This document shows, piece by piece, positions 40,947 to 51,503 of a stretch of 64,000 nucleotides of DNA (position 1 is the first letter of the stretch; each line of letters begins with the position of its first letter). Below the pieces are notes generated by a model. That model was not told where the DNA came from. It saw nothing but the letters and a program-made list of their open reading frames with translations, and ran no database searches. Origin of the DNA: DATBSL01 sp964561785 (GTDB taxonomy: Bacteria > Acidobacteriota > Vicinamibacteria > Fen-336); contig CAZLRF010000003.1 in NCBI GenBank assembly GCA_964561785.1, forward strand, positions 1 to 64,000, given 5' to 3'. A program made the translations under genes and the position numbers.

Positions 40947-42275
40947 CTGCTCGACGAGGATCCGGCCGTCGCCCTCGAGTCGGAGGAGGCGGCCCGACCC
41001 GGCGGCGGAGGGCAGGACGACGGCGTACACCTCAGGGTCTTCGACCACGTGGGGCGCGAGCATCCCCGTCCACATGATGACGGACGAGGCGGGCACGGAC
41101 ACGGGCAGGCCCGGCTTGACGCTCAGGGGGAGCGGCTTGCTCGCGACCGATAGGGCGACCATGCCCCGGCCCTCGAGGGCCACGACCTCCAGGGCGTCCT
41201 GGCCCTCGCCCAGCCGGACGTAGCGGGGCTGGAGGCCCTCCTCGCACGCGAGGAGGTGGCTCGGCTCCACGAAGACCGGCTCCTCCGCGACCTGCATGAA
41301 CGTGATGTCGCGCTCCTGGTCGGTGAGGATGAGCCGCCCGGTCCCGGTCACGATGACGAGCGCCGGCCGTGCGCCCGCCCGCTTGTCCTTCACCCAGAAG
41401 GTGAGGTTTCCGGCGTACGAGTAGATCGTGCCCTGCTTGATGAAGACCTTGCCCGAGAACTCCACCTCCATGAGACCGCGCTCGAGGCCGCGGAAGGACT
41501 CGCGGGGGGCAGGGGAAGGGGTGGCGGGCGCGCTCGGGGGCTGGGGCGGGGCCTCGGCCAGCGGCGGGATCCGCGGCCTCGAGAACGGGGGTAGCGTGTC
41601 GTCGTGGGCCCGGAAGCGGGCGGTCTGCGACAGGCCGGGTTCGGGTCCCTGGTCGGCCATGAGCGCGGGGCTGAGCGGTCGCACGGACTTGCCCCGGCCG
41701 GGGAGCTCTTCAGATGCCGGCGGGGGGGACGGCGAGGCCGGCGCCTCCGGCCGCGACACGGGGGCCAGGGCTCCCGGGGGGGCGGTGGAGTCGGGTGCGG
41801 GGGAGCCGATGCGCCCCTGGAGGCGTTCCACCATCACGTTGGCGCCGGCCTGCCGGTACTGGAAGATCGCGTCCTTGTACCGGTGGCGCTTCTCGTAGAT
41901 CGAGCCGAGGTAGAAGTGGATCTTGGGGTTCCCCTGGCCGAGGTCGAGGGCCTTGAGGAATGCGGCCTCGGCGTCCTCGAGGCGCCCGAGCTTGAAGCAG
42001 ATGAGCCCGAGGTTGTAGTGGAGGGTGTGGGCTTCGGGGCTCTCGGCGATGAGCTTGCGATAGACCTCCTCCGCCTTGTCGAGCTTGTCGGCGCGAAAGT
42101 AGACGAGGCCGAGGAGGTTCAGGACGCGGGGGTCCCGCGGGCGCAGGAGGTAGGCCTCCTCGAGCTGTCGCTCGGCCTCGTCGAGCCGGCGGGCCTCGAA
42201 GTGCTCCCTCCCCTTGTTGTAGTGGGCGAGGAAGAGTCCCTGGTCGAAGGGCCCGCGGGGGATGGGGTCGGGCAT
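40932..42275 (-). CDS. TPR-AIM24 domain fusion protein
   Basis: 447 residues. Four TPR units cover about 15-150 (LDEAERQLEEAYLLRPRDPRVLNLLG and followers). A Pro/Ala-rich linker covers about 155-265. The C-terminal AIM24/TRAP-like beta domain starts MEVEFSGKVFIKQGTI and includes LEGRGMVALSVASKPLPLSV and VIMWTGMLAPHV. AIM24 domains form trimeric beta structures of unknown bacterial role. The fusion suggests a scaffold presenting that domain to partners. It is the last gene of the pilT-recX-alaS-transglycosylase run, one base after the transglycosylase stop. Confidence 0.82.
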   Translation of the reverse strand: MPDPIPRGPFDQGLFLAHYNKGREHFEARRLDEAERQLEEAYLLRPRDPRVLNLLGLVYFRADKLDKAEEVYRKLIAESPEAHTLHYNLGLICFKLGRLEDAEAAFLKALDLGQGNPKIHFYLGSIYEKRHRYKDAIFQYRQAGANVMVERLQGRIGSPAPDSTAPPGALAPVSRPEAPASPSPPPASEELPGRGKSVRPLSPALMADQGPEPGLSQTARFRAHDDTLPPFSRPRIPPLAEAPPQPPSAPATPSPAPRESFRGLERGLMEVEFSGKVFIKQGTIYSYAGNLTFWVKDKRAGARPALVIVTGTGRLILTDQERDITFMQVAEEPVFVEPSHLLACEEGLQPRYVRLGEGQDALEVVALEGRGMVALSVASKPLPLSVKPGLPVSVPASSVIMWTGMLAPHVVEDPEVYAVVLPSAAGSGRLLRLEGDGRILVEQAAGP

Positions 42276-42276
42276 G

Positions 42277-43060
42277 TCAGTCGAGCGCGCGCACCGTCTG
42301 GTACACCGTCCCCTCGGGCGGCGGGGCCTCCGCGACGTGCGTCACCCCGCGCTCGTCCCGCCAGCGGTAGTAGGTGCGGGGGCGGGCCGGCTCGAGCCGG
42401 CGGGGCCGGGCAGGCGTGGCTCGCGCCGGGGCCCGGAGCGACGCGGAGGGGACGTAGAACGCCGCTGCCCCGGAGGAGGGTGCCGGGGCCGCCGCCCCCC
42501 CGAGCAGGGCCTGCACCTTCTGCACGTAGCCGCGGGTCTCGCGGTAGGGCGGGATGCCGCCATGGCGGGCGACGGCCCCCGGCCCGGCGTTGTAGGCGGC
42601 GAGGGCGAGGTCGACGTCGCCCCCGAACTGGTCGAGCATCATCCGCAGGTACTGCGTTCCCGCGAAGATGTTCTGCCGGGCGTCGAACGCGTCGGCCACG
42701 CCGAGGCGCCGGGCGGTCGCCGGCATGAGCTGCATGAGCCCCTGGGCCCCCTTCGAGGAGACCGCCCACTGGTCGAACTCGGACTCCGCCGCGATCACGG
42801 ACTTCACGAGGTCGGGGCTGAGGCCGTGCAGCCGGGCCGCCTCTTCCACGTGGTGGTCGTACATGTTCCAGTACGCGCGCGAACGGGTGAAGCCCCGGGA
42901 GTGGATGAGCGTCCCCTTGCCGGGATAGGTGAGGTTGAAGCCGGGGGAGTCCGGGACGTTCGTCGCCTCCACGACCCCGTTCGCGTTGCGGCGGGTGTAG
43001 ACCTGCGCCGGCGCCGTGCTGGCGCAGACGAGCCCCGCGAGAAGCGCGAGCACGGCCGCC

Positions 43061-43068
<8 letters not shown>
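42277..43068 (-). CDS. Lytic transglycosylase with DUF4124 segments
   Basis: 263 residues with signal peptide (about 1-21). A DUF4124-like segment (VYTRRNANGVVEATNVPDSPGF) precedes the SLT domain, with catalytic Glu in IAAESEFDQWAVSSKGAQGLMQLMPATA and LALAAYNAGPGAV. A second DUF4124-like stretch is at the end (YYRWRDERGVTHVAEAPPPEG). It cleaves peptidoglycan without hydrolysis in the periplasm. Its ATG overlaps the alaS stop by 8 nt. Confidence 0.9.
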
Positions 43069-45739
<2,671 letters not shown>

Positions 45740-45779
45740 CGTGCTCTCCCGGGCCGCGAGGACCCTGACTTCGCCCCCG

Positions 45780-46316
45780 TCATTCGCGCTCTCCCGCCGG
45801 CTCCTCGCCGGGCTCGAGGCCGAGGAGCGCATCGGACCAGCGCGGCCACAGGGCCGAGAGCCGCTCCCCGACGAGGCCGGGAGGGAACCCCCGGCGGACC
45901 AGGAAGGCCCACAGGCGGGCAAGCCGGCGTTCGGGCTCGATCCGCGCGTGCTGCTTCCAGTACCGCCGCGCCACGCCGTCGAGGACGGCCTTCTCGTCCA
46001 CCTCCGCCGCCGCCCTTCGGATCCCCGCGTCGGTCTCGCCCCGGCCCACGCCGCGCTGGCGCAGCGCCTGCCGGATGCGCAGGCGCCCGAGGCCTTGGTT
46101 CGCCAGGCGGCTCCGGGCGAAGCGCTCCGCGTAGCCCTCGTCGTCGACGTACCGCTCCCGGCGAAGCCGCTCGATCGCCGCCTCGACCTCCTCCGGCTCG
46201 TGCCCCCGCGCGACGAGCGCCCGCCGCAGCTCCGCCGCCGTGTGGTCCCGGCGGGCGAGGCGCAGGATCGCCCGCCGGTAGGCGGTGGGAGGAGGCGCCG
46301 CCTGCTTGCGGGGCAT
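45780..46316 (-). CDS. recX: Regulatory protein RecX
   Basis: A 178-residue three-helix-bundle repeat protein that limits RecA filament growth. The family marks are RLARRDHTAAELRRALVARGH, RYVDDEGYAERFARSRLANQGLGRLRIRQALRQRGV and WKQHARIEPERRLARLWAFLVRRGF. It is usually next to recA; here the flanking genes are alaS and pilT, and recA is not in the window. Confidence 0.9.
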   Translation of the reverse strand: MPRKQAAPPPTAYRRAILRLARRDHTAAELRRALVARGHEPEEVEAAIERLRRERYVDDEGYAERFARSRLANQGLGRLRIRQALRQRGVGRGETDAGIRRAAAEVDEKAVLDGVARRYWKQHARIEPERRLARLWAFLVRRGFPPGLVGERLSALWPRWSDALLGLEPGEEPAGERE

Positions 46317-46323
46317 CGCGCTC

Positions 46324-47457
46324 CTACTGCTCGAGGTCGAAGCTCTGCATCGTCCGCTCCATCTCCTCCGCGGCCATGTCGGAGGCGGACTGGATGCCCT
46401 GGATCTTGAGCTTGAACTCGTCGGGGTTCGACGCGCGGCGCAGGGCCTCGTCGTAGCTGATCAGCTCCTTCTTGTAGAGCTGGAAGATCGACTGGTCGAA
46501 GGTCTGCATGCCGTACTGGGACACGCCGGCCGCGATCGCCTCGTGGATGAGCTTGGTCTTGTCCTTGTTGATGATGCAGTCGCGGATGAAGGGGGTGGCG
46601 ATCATCACCTCGGCCGCCGGCACGCGGCCGTGGCCGTCCGCGCGGGGGATCAGGCGCATCGAGACGACCGCCTTCAGCACGCCCGCGAGCTGGAGGCGGA
46701 TCTGCTTCTGCTGGTGGGGAGGGAAGACCGAGATGATGCGGTTCACGGTCTCCGTGGCGTCGAGGGTGTGGAGGGTGGAGAGGACGAGGTGGCCGGTCTC
46801 GGCGGCGGTGATCGCGGTCTCGATCGTCTCGTAGTCGCGCATCTCGCCGACGAGGATGACATCGGGGTCCTGGCGCAGCGCGCTGCGCAGGGCGGCGGCG
46901 AAGCTGCGGGTGTCGACCTCGACCTCCCGCTGGTTGACGATCGACTTCTTGTCCCGGTGGAGGAACTCGATCGGGTCCTCGATGGTGATGATGTGCTCGC
47001 AGCGCTGCGAGTTGATGTAGTCGATCATCGCGGCGAGCGTCGTCGACTTGCCCGATCCGGTGGTCCCCGTGCACAGGATGAGCCCGCGCTGCTCCTGGGA
47101 GATCTTCTCGAGCACGACGGGCAGGCCGAGCTCGCGGACGGTCATGATCTTGACCGGGATGACGCGCAGGACGAGACCCACCGTGCCCCGCTGCTGGAAC
47201 ACGTTGCAGCGGAAACGTCCGAGGCCGGGCACGGAGTACGCGATGTCGATCTCGAGGTTCTCCTTGAACTTCTGCTTCTGGCGGTTGCTCATGATGGAGA
47301 ACGCCATCGCGATGGTGTCCTCCTGCATGAGGCGTTTGGTCTCCACCAGGGGGATGAGCTCCCCGTTGATGCGCAGGACGGGGTGGGACCCGACCTTCAG
47401 GTGCAGGTCGGACGCCTTGCGCTCCGACGCCATCTTCAACAGGTCGTTGATGTGCAT
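46324..47457 (-). CDS. pilT: Type IV pilus retraction ATPase PilT
   Basis: A 377-residue GspE-superfamily hexameric ATPase. Walker A is GTTGSGKSTTLAAMID; IEDPIEFLH, QREVEVDT and the Walker B region VILVGEMRDYETIETAITAAETGHLVLSTLHT follow. The C-terminal retraction motif region is IRDCIINKDKTKLIHEAI. It powers pilus retraction and twitching. ATG 47457 follows a run of nine Gs (C tract 47462-47470) in the ribosome-site position. No other pil genes are in the window. Confidence 0.95.
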   Translation of the reverse strand: MHINDLLKMASERKASDLHLKVGSHPVLRINGELIPLVETKRLMQEDTIAMAFSIMSNRQKQKFKENLEIDIAYSVPGLGRFRCNVFQQRGTVGLVLRVIPVKIMTVRELGLPVVLEKISQEQRGLILCTGTTGSGKSTTLAAMIDYINSQRCEHIITIEDPIEFLHRDKKSIVNQREVEVDTRSFAAALRSALRQDPDVILVGEMRDYETIETAITAAETGHLVLSTLHTLDATETVNRIISVFPPHQQKQIRLQLAGVLKAVVSMRLIPRADGHGRVPAAEVMIATPFIRDCIINKDKTKLIHEAIAAGVSQYGMQTFDQSIFQLYKKELISYDEALRRASNPDEFKLKIQGIQSASDMAAEEMERTMQSFDLEQ

Positions 47458-47461
47458 GCCG

Positions 47462-47470
47462 CCCCCCCCC
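47462..47470 (-). repeat. G9 homopolymer at the pilT ribosome-binding site
   Basis: On the coding strand nine consecutive Gs lie 5-13 nt before the pilT ATG, where the Shine-Dalgarno site should be. Length changes by slippage would alter the spacing to the start codon. Poly-G can itself pair with the anti-Shine-Dalgarno pyrimidines. Confidence 0.6.
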
Positions 47471-47480
47471 TCGCTCGCGA

Positions 47481-48422
47481 CTAGGCCGACACCGGCACGC
47501 CGGGGACGAGGGTGAGCCAGCCGTGCTCGTCCTCCTCCCGGCACTCGATCACGTCGAAGAACGCCTTCTGGAGGGCCGCGGTCACGGGCCCCCGCGCTCC
47601 CGCGCCGACCTTCTGCCGGTCCACGGAGCGGATCGGCGTGATCTCCGCCGCGGTGCCGGTGAAGAACAGCTCGTCCGCGAGGTAGAGCATCTCGCGGGGA
47701 AGCGCCTTCTCCTCGACCGCGATCCCGAGCCGGCGGGCGAGGGTGATCACGGTGTCGCGCGTGATCCCGGGGAGGACCGACGAGACGAGCGGGGGCGTGA
47801 CCAGCCGGCCCTTGACGACGGCGAAGAGGTTCTCGCCGCTGCCCTCGGAGACGAAGCCCGCGGCGTCGAGGGCGATGCCCTCGGCGAAGCCCCCCTTGAC
47901 CGCCTCGACCTTGATGAGCTGGGAGTTGAGGTAGTTCCCGGCGCTCTTCGCCATCGCCGGCAGCGTGTTGGGCGCCATCCGGGTCCAGGAGCTGACGCAG
48001 ACGTCGACGCCCTGCTCGAGCGCCTCCTTCCCGAGGTACTTGCCCCAGTCCCAGACCATGACCGCGACCTCGACGGGGCTGCCCAGGGGATTGACGCCGA
48101 GCTGGCCGGCCCCCCGGTAGACGACGGGCCGGATGTAGCAGGCGTCGAGCCTGTTCGCACGGATCGTCTCCAGGACGGCCGCGTTCACCTGCTCCGGCGT
48201 GAAGCTCGGCTCCATCCAGTAGATCTTGGCAGAGTTGAACAGGCGCTCGGTGTGGGCGTCGAGGCGGAAGACCGCGGGGCCCCGCGGGGTCTTGTAGCAG
48301 CGGACCCCCTCGAAGACCGCCGATCCGTAGTGAACGACGTGCGAGCCGATGTGGATGCGGGCGTCATCCCACGGCACGAGCGTCCCGCTCATCCAGATGA
48401 AGTCCGACCGCGGGTTGGCCAT
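47481..48422 (-). CDS. ilvE: Branched-chain amino acid aminotransferase
   Basis: A 313-residue fold-IV PLP enzyme: FIWMSGTLVPWDDARIHIGSHVVHYGSAVFEGVRCY, YIRPVVYRGAGQLGVNP, AKSAGNYLNSQLIKVEA (PLP Lys region) and DELFFTGTAAEITPI. It interconverts Val/Leu/Ile and their keto acids. ATG 48422 lies only 9 nt after a -10 element, so the mRNA is probably leaderless or nearly so. It is 23 nt upstream of pilT and may drive that operon. Confidence 0.95.
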   Translation of the reverse strand: MANPRSDFIWMSGTLVPWDDARIHIGSHVVHYGSAVFEGVRCYKTPRGPAVFRLDAHTERLFNSAKIYWMEPSFTPEQVNAAVLETIRANRLDACYIRPVVYRGAGQLGVNPLGSPVEVAVMVWDWGKYLGKEALEQGVDVCVSSWTRMAPNTLPAMAKSAGNYLNSQLIKVEAVKGGFAEGIALDAAGFVSEGSGENLFAVVKGRLVTPPLVSSVLPGITRDTVITLARRLGIAVEEKALPREMLYLADELFFTGTAAEITPIRSVDRQKVGAGARGPVTAALQKAFFDVIECREEDEHGWLTLVPGVPVSA

Positions 48423-48431
48423 AACCTCGTG

Positions 48432-48460
48432 ATTCTAGCCGCCGCCTCCGGGAGTGTCAA
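48432..48460 (-). promoter_or_regulatory. Sigma70 promoter of ilvE (TTGACA-N17-TAGAAT), leaderless
   Basis: On the minus strand -35 TTGACA is at 48460-48455, the spacer is 17 nt, and -10 TAGAAT is at 48437-48432. CACGAGGTT and the ATG follow. Transcription would begin about 0-3 nt before the start codon. Confidence 0.8.
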
Positions 48461-48496
48461 CGCAAGGCCGCAGGGAAGTAGCTGACACCTTTGTAT

Positions 48497-48514
48497 TTAC
48501 GGCGGATGCCGTAA
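48497..48514. repeat. Perfect inverted repeat TTACGGC-GGAT-GCCGTAA
   Basis: Seven-base arms (48497-48503 and 48508-48514) with a 4-nt loop, AT-richer than its surroundings and preceded by TGACACCTTTG. It may be an operator, a small hairpin or the remnant of a REP-like element. It lies upstream of the ilvE -35. Confidence 0.5.
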
Positions 48515-48691
48515 CGGGGGGTCTGGGGGGTGCAAGGCCAGGTCAAAGGACGCTGGCGACGGCCTGGCCGTTGTGGTGGCGCAGTGTCCCCGGGGCGCTG
48601 CGCCCGGCGAATATCCCCTCTGCCGGCCTTCCCCGGGGCTCTGCGACGACGAATCGATAGCCGACGCCGACAGGACCGGCCTTCCAGCGGA

Positions 48692-48714
48692 TCGAGGGGG
48701 TTCCACCCCCTCGA
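48692..48714 (-). terminator. 10-bp hairpin downstream of the kinase gene
   Basis: TCGAGGGGGT (48692-48701) pairs with ACCCCCTCGA (48705-48714) over loop TCC. It lies 34 nt after the kinase stop on the minus strand, a plausible terminator stem without a T-run. Confidence 0.45.
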
Positions 48715-48747
48715 GCTCCCCGGTGCGTCTCGAGCTCCCCGGTGCGC
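48710..48747. repeat. 19-bp tandem duplication
   Basis: CTCGAGCTCCCCGGTGCGT at 48710-48728 is repeated at 48729-48747, differing only in the last base (C). The second copy abuts the kinase stop codon. It overlaps the 3' arm of the hairpin. It looks like a recent slippage duplication. Confidence 0.8.
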
Positions 48748-49683
48748 CTACTGCTTTTCCCCGCAGAACGCGCACGTGGCGCTGCGCGCGTGCACGGGCT
48801 TGCGGCAGTGCCAGCAGAACGTCGCCCTCGGCACCTCGCGGGCCCGCAGCCGGCGGCGAATGTCCTCCATCTCCGTGGCGTTGTGGTCGATCTCGGCCGA
48901 GGTGGCGAGGTCGTCGAGCAGCTCCGAGGCCCGCTGGTAGCGCTCGGACACGTCCGGGGCGAGGGCCTTCATCACGATGTCGGAGACCTCGCGCGGGACC
49001 TGGGTGTTGCGCAGCTTCGGGGGCGTGCAGCGTCCCTGGGCGACCAGGCGCTCGATCTGGGCGGGGTTGGGGCTGAAGTACGGCAGCACCCCGGTCAGCA
49101 TCTGGTAGAGGATCACGCCGACCGAGTAGATGTCGGAGGCGAGAACGGCGCGGCCCTGGAAGGCCTCCGGGGCCATGTAGGGGGGGCTCCCGATCACGGT
49201 GGTCGCGTGGGAGCGCTCGAGCAGGCGCGACGTGCCGAAGTCGGCGACCTTGCACACCCCGCTCTCCGAGATCAGCACGTTCGCCGGCCGCAGGTCGCGG
49301 TGGAGGATCTGGGCCTGGTGGGCGTGCTCGACGCCCTTCAGGATCTGCACCGCGTAGTTGAGGGCCCGCGCGTTGTCGAGGGACTTCTCGCGGTCGAGCA
49401 CGGCCTCGAGGCTCTCGCCCTTCACGTACTCCATCACGATGAAGAACGTGCCGTCGACGCGCTCCGCGGTCAGGATCCCCACGATGTTCGGGTGGTCGAG
49501 GGCGGCGAGCAGGCGAGGCTCCTGGAGCAGCTCGTCCGCGTCCCCCGTCTGGCGGTGGGGCACCTTGATCGCGACCTTCTTGTCGATCCAGGTGTCGCGG
49601 GCGAGGAACACGGTGCCGAATCCGCCGGAGCCGAGGTTCGCGAGGACCTGGTACTTTCCGACGGTCTGTCCCAGGAGGAACAT
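48748..49683 (-). CDS. Ser/Thr protein kinase with C-terminal zinc ribbon
   Basis: 311 residues. Hanks-type kinase at about 10-265: glycine loop LGSGGFGTVFLA, VAIK lysine, catalytic loop ILHRDLRPANVLI, DFG in KVADFGTSR, GSPPYMAPE. In the catalytic loop Arg replaces the usual Lys of HRDLKP. The C-terminus ends with a four-Cys ribbon CWHCRKPVHARSATCAFCG. No membrane helix, so it is a soluble kinase. ATG 49683 (MFLLGQTVGKYQVL) is preferred over upstream starts because a TATACT -10 lies 12 nt before it. Confidence 0.9.
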   Translation of the reverse strand: MFLLGQTVGKYQVLANLGSGGFGTVFLARDTWIDKKVAIKVPHRQTGDADELLQEPRLLAALDHPNIVGILTAERVDGTFFIVMEYVKGESLEAVLDREKSLDNARALNYAVQILKGVEHAHQAQILHRDLRPANVLISESGVCKVADFGTSRLLERSHATTVIGSPPYMAPEAFQGRAVLASDIYSVGVILYQMLTGVLPYFSPNPAQIERLVAQGRCTPPKLRNTQVPREVSDIVMKALAPDVSERYQRASELLDDLATSAEIDHNATEMEDIRRRLRAREVPRATFCWHCRKPVHARSATCAFCGEKQ

Positions 49684-49695
49684 GAGGGCGGCGGG

Positions 49696-49701
49696 AGTAT
49701 A
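49696..49701 (-). promoter_or_regulatory. -10 element (TATACT) of the kinase gene
   Basis: TATACT on the minus strand, then 12 GC-rich bases with no Shine-Dalgarno site, then ATG 49683. The arrangement fits a leaderless or near-leaderless transcript. No clear -35. Confidence 0.45.
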
Positions 49702-49792
49702 GCAGGAGCACCCGGGCCGCCGGTGGTTCGGATGGCTCATGCGCCGGCCCCGCCCGGCCTGTAACATCCCGTGCTCGAGGAGAGGTTCGAGC

Positions 49793-50764
49793 ATGGGCTT
49801 CATGGACGACGTCTACGCCAGGGTGAAGGGGAAGGGCGCCCGGGTCATCTACCCCGAGGGCCTCGAGGAGCGCGCGATCCGGGCGGCGGCGTGGCTGCGC
49901 GAGCGCGACCTCGTGGTGCCGGTGCTGATCGGCGCCGCCGACGCGATCGCGGAGAAGGCGCGCTCGCTGGGGGTGTCGCTCGAGGGTGTCCTCGTCCGCG
50001 ACCCCGCGACCGACCCGAGACGGGCGGAGTTCGAGGCGGAGTACCTCGCCCTGCGCCGGCACAAGGGGGTCACCCCGGAGATCGCGCGCGAACGGGCGGG
50101 CCTGCCCCACTACTTCGCCGCCCTCGCCGTCCGTGCGGGCGAGGCCGCCGGCTTCGTGTCCGGGCTCAACAGCGAGACCAAGCCGTTCCTGCCCGCGTTC
50201 GAGATCGTGAAGATGCGCGAGGGGTTCAAGCGGGCCTCGTCGGTGTTCGTGATGGCCTTCGAGGACCGGGTGTACTTCTACGCGGACTGCTCGATGAACA
50301 TCGCGCCCGACGCGGAGACGCTCGCCGAGATCGGCCGCGCCACCGCGCGCAGCGCCCGCGCGTTCGGCCACGAGCCGCGCGTGGCCTTCCTGTCGTTCTC
50401 GACCCGCGACAGCGCGAAGGACGAATCGATCGACAAGGTGAAGGCGGCGGTCGCCCTCGTCCGCCAGGCCGAGCCCTCGCTCCTCGTGGACGGAGAGATC
50501 CAGTTCGACGCCGCGATCCTGCCCGAGGTGGCGAGGAAGAAGTGCCCGGACAGCCCGCTCGCGGGACGGGCGAACGTCTTCGTCTTCCCCGACCTCAACT
50601 CGGGCAACATCGCCTACAAGATCACCGAGCGGCTGGGTGGAGCGCGGGCGATCGGTCCGATCTTCCAGGGCCTCAACCGGCCCGTCAACGACGTCTCGCG
50701 GGGCTGCTCGGTCCAGGACTTCGCCGACGTGGCGGCGATCACCGCCCTACAGGGGATCGGTTAG
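49793..50764 (+). CDS. pta: Phosphate acetyl/butyryltransferase
   Basis: 323 residues of the PTA/PTB family: RVIYPEGLEERAIRAAAWL, GVTPEIARERAGLPHYFAALAVRAGEAAGFVSGL, RVAFLSFSTRDSAKDE, SLLVDGEIQFDAAI and FPDLNSGNIAYKITERLGGARAIGPIFQGL. It interconverts acetyl-CoA (or another acyl-CoA) and acyl phosphate. There is no acetate kinase beside it. ATG 49793 has AGGAGAGG upstream. Its last 26 bases overlap the convergent rsmE. Confidence 0.93.
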   Translation: MGFMDDVYARVKGKGARVIYPEGLEERAIRAAAWLRERDLVVPVLIGAADAIAEKARSLGVSLEGVLVRDPATDPRRAEFEAEYLALRRHKGVTPEIARERAGLPHYFAALAVRAGEAAGFVSGLNSETKPFLPAFEIVKMREGFKRASSVFVMAFEDRVYFYADCSMNIAPDAETLAEIGRATARSARAFGHEPRVAFLSFSTRDSAKDESIDKVKAAVALVRQAEPSLLVDGEIQFDAAILPEVARKKCPDSPLAGRANVFVFPDLNSGNIAYKITERLGGARAIGPIFQGLNRPVNDVSRGCSVQDFADVAAITALQGIG

Positions 50765-51503
50765 GGGCGGCCCCGAGATCGCCCCAGCGGGCCTGGGCCA
50801 CCGCGACCGCGGCGAGGGCGGCGGTCTCGGCGCGGAGGACCCGCGGCCCGAGCGATGCGGTGGCGAAGCCGGCCTCCCGGAGCCGTCGCGCCTCGGCCGG
50901 CTCGAAGCCCCCGGCGGGGCCTACGAGGAGCAGGAGGGGAGCGCCGGGTGCCGGCTCGAGAGCGGCGAGCGGCGGGTGGCCCGGGGTTTCGAGCAGTGCC
51001 ACCCGCGGCCCGTCGAAGGGCCGGGCGAGTAGCCCGTCGAGGGTCGTCGTGGGAGCGAGCCGGGGGACCACGGCCCTCCCGCACTGCTCGGCGGCCCCCG
51101 AGACGACCCGCTCCCACCGTTCGTCGCGCGAGCCGCGCAGCGCGGGGCGCGCGGCGGCGTCCGTGCGGTCCGTGACGACCGGCCAGACCTCCGCCGCGCC
51201 CAGCTCGGTCGCCTTCTGGAGAACGAGCTCCATCCGGTCGCCTTTCAGCGGCGAGACCGCGAGGACGAGCCGCAGCGGCGACTCGGGCCGGGGCGCCGCG
51301 GCGCGCCCCAGCCGCGCGGTCACGGCGCGGCGGCCCACCTCCTCGAGGATCGCTTCCCATTCCCGGCCCTCCCCGTCGAACACCCGGGCGGCCGCCCCGG
51401 CGCGCAGCCGCAGGACCTCGCGGGCGTGATGCGCGGCGTGCTCGGGCAGCGCCACGCGGGCGCCGGGGGCCGCGGCGGGGACGTGGAATCGGGGAACGCT
51501 CAG
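50739..51503 (-). CDS. rsmE: 16S rRNA m3U1498 methyltransferase RsmE (CTG start likely)
   Basis: 254 residues. The N-terminal PUA-like domain starts SVPRFHVPAAAPG, then HHAREVLRLRAG. The SPOUT knot has VLAVSPLKGDRMELVLQKATELGAAEVWPV, LLLVGPAGGFEPAEARRLREAGF and LGPRVLRAETAALAA. No ATG, GTG or TTG stands before the essential first strand; CTG at 51503 in CTGA overlaps the prmA stop. It methylates U1498 of 16S rRNA. Last gene of the heat-shock run, in its usual place after prmA. Confidence 0.92.
   Translation of the reverse strand: MSVPRFHVPAAAPGARVALPEHAAHHAREVLRLRAGAAARVFDGEGREWEAILEEVGRRAVTARLGRAAAPRPESPLRLVLAVSPLKGDRMELVLQKATELGAAEVWPVVTDRTDAAARPALRGSRDERWERVVSGAAEQCGRAVVPRLAPTTTLDGLLARPFDGPRVALLETPGHPPLAALEPAPGAPLLLLVGPAGGFEPAEARRLREAGFATASLGPRVLRAETAALAAVAVAQARWGDLGAAPNRSPVGR

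Larger units (their letters stand above)
48461..48747. other. Gene-free stretch between ilvE and the kinase gene
   Basis: The only gene-free region over 300 nt (48423-48747 in all). It holds the ilvE promoter, a perfect 7-bp inverted repeat at 48497-48514, a 10-bp hairpin at 48692-48714 and a 19-bp tandem duplication at 48710-48747. No open frame with protein-like composition was found on either strand, and no RNA gene was recognised. Confidence 0.6.
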
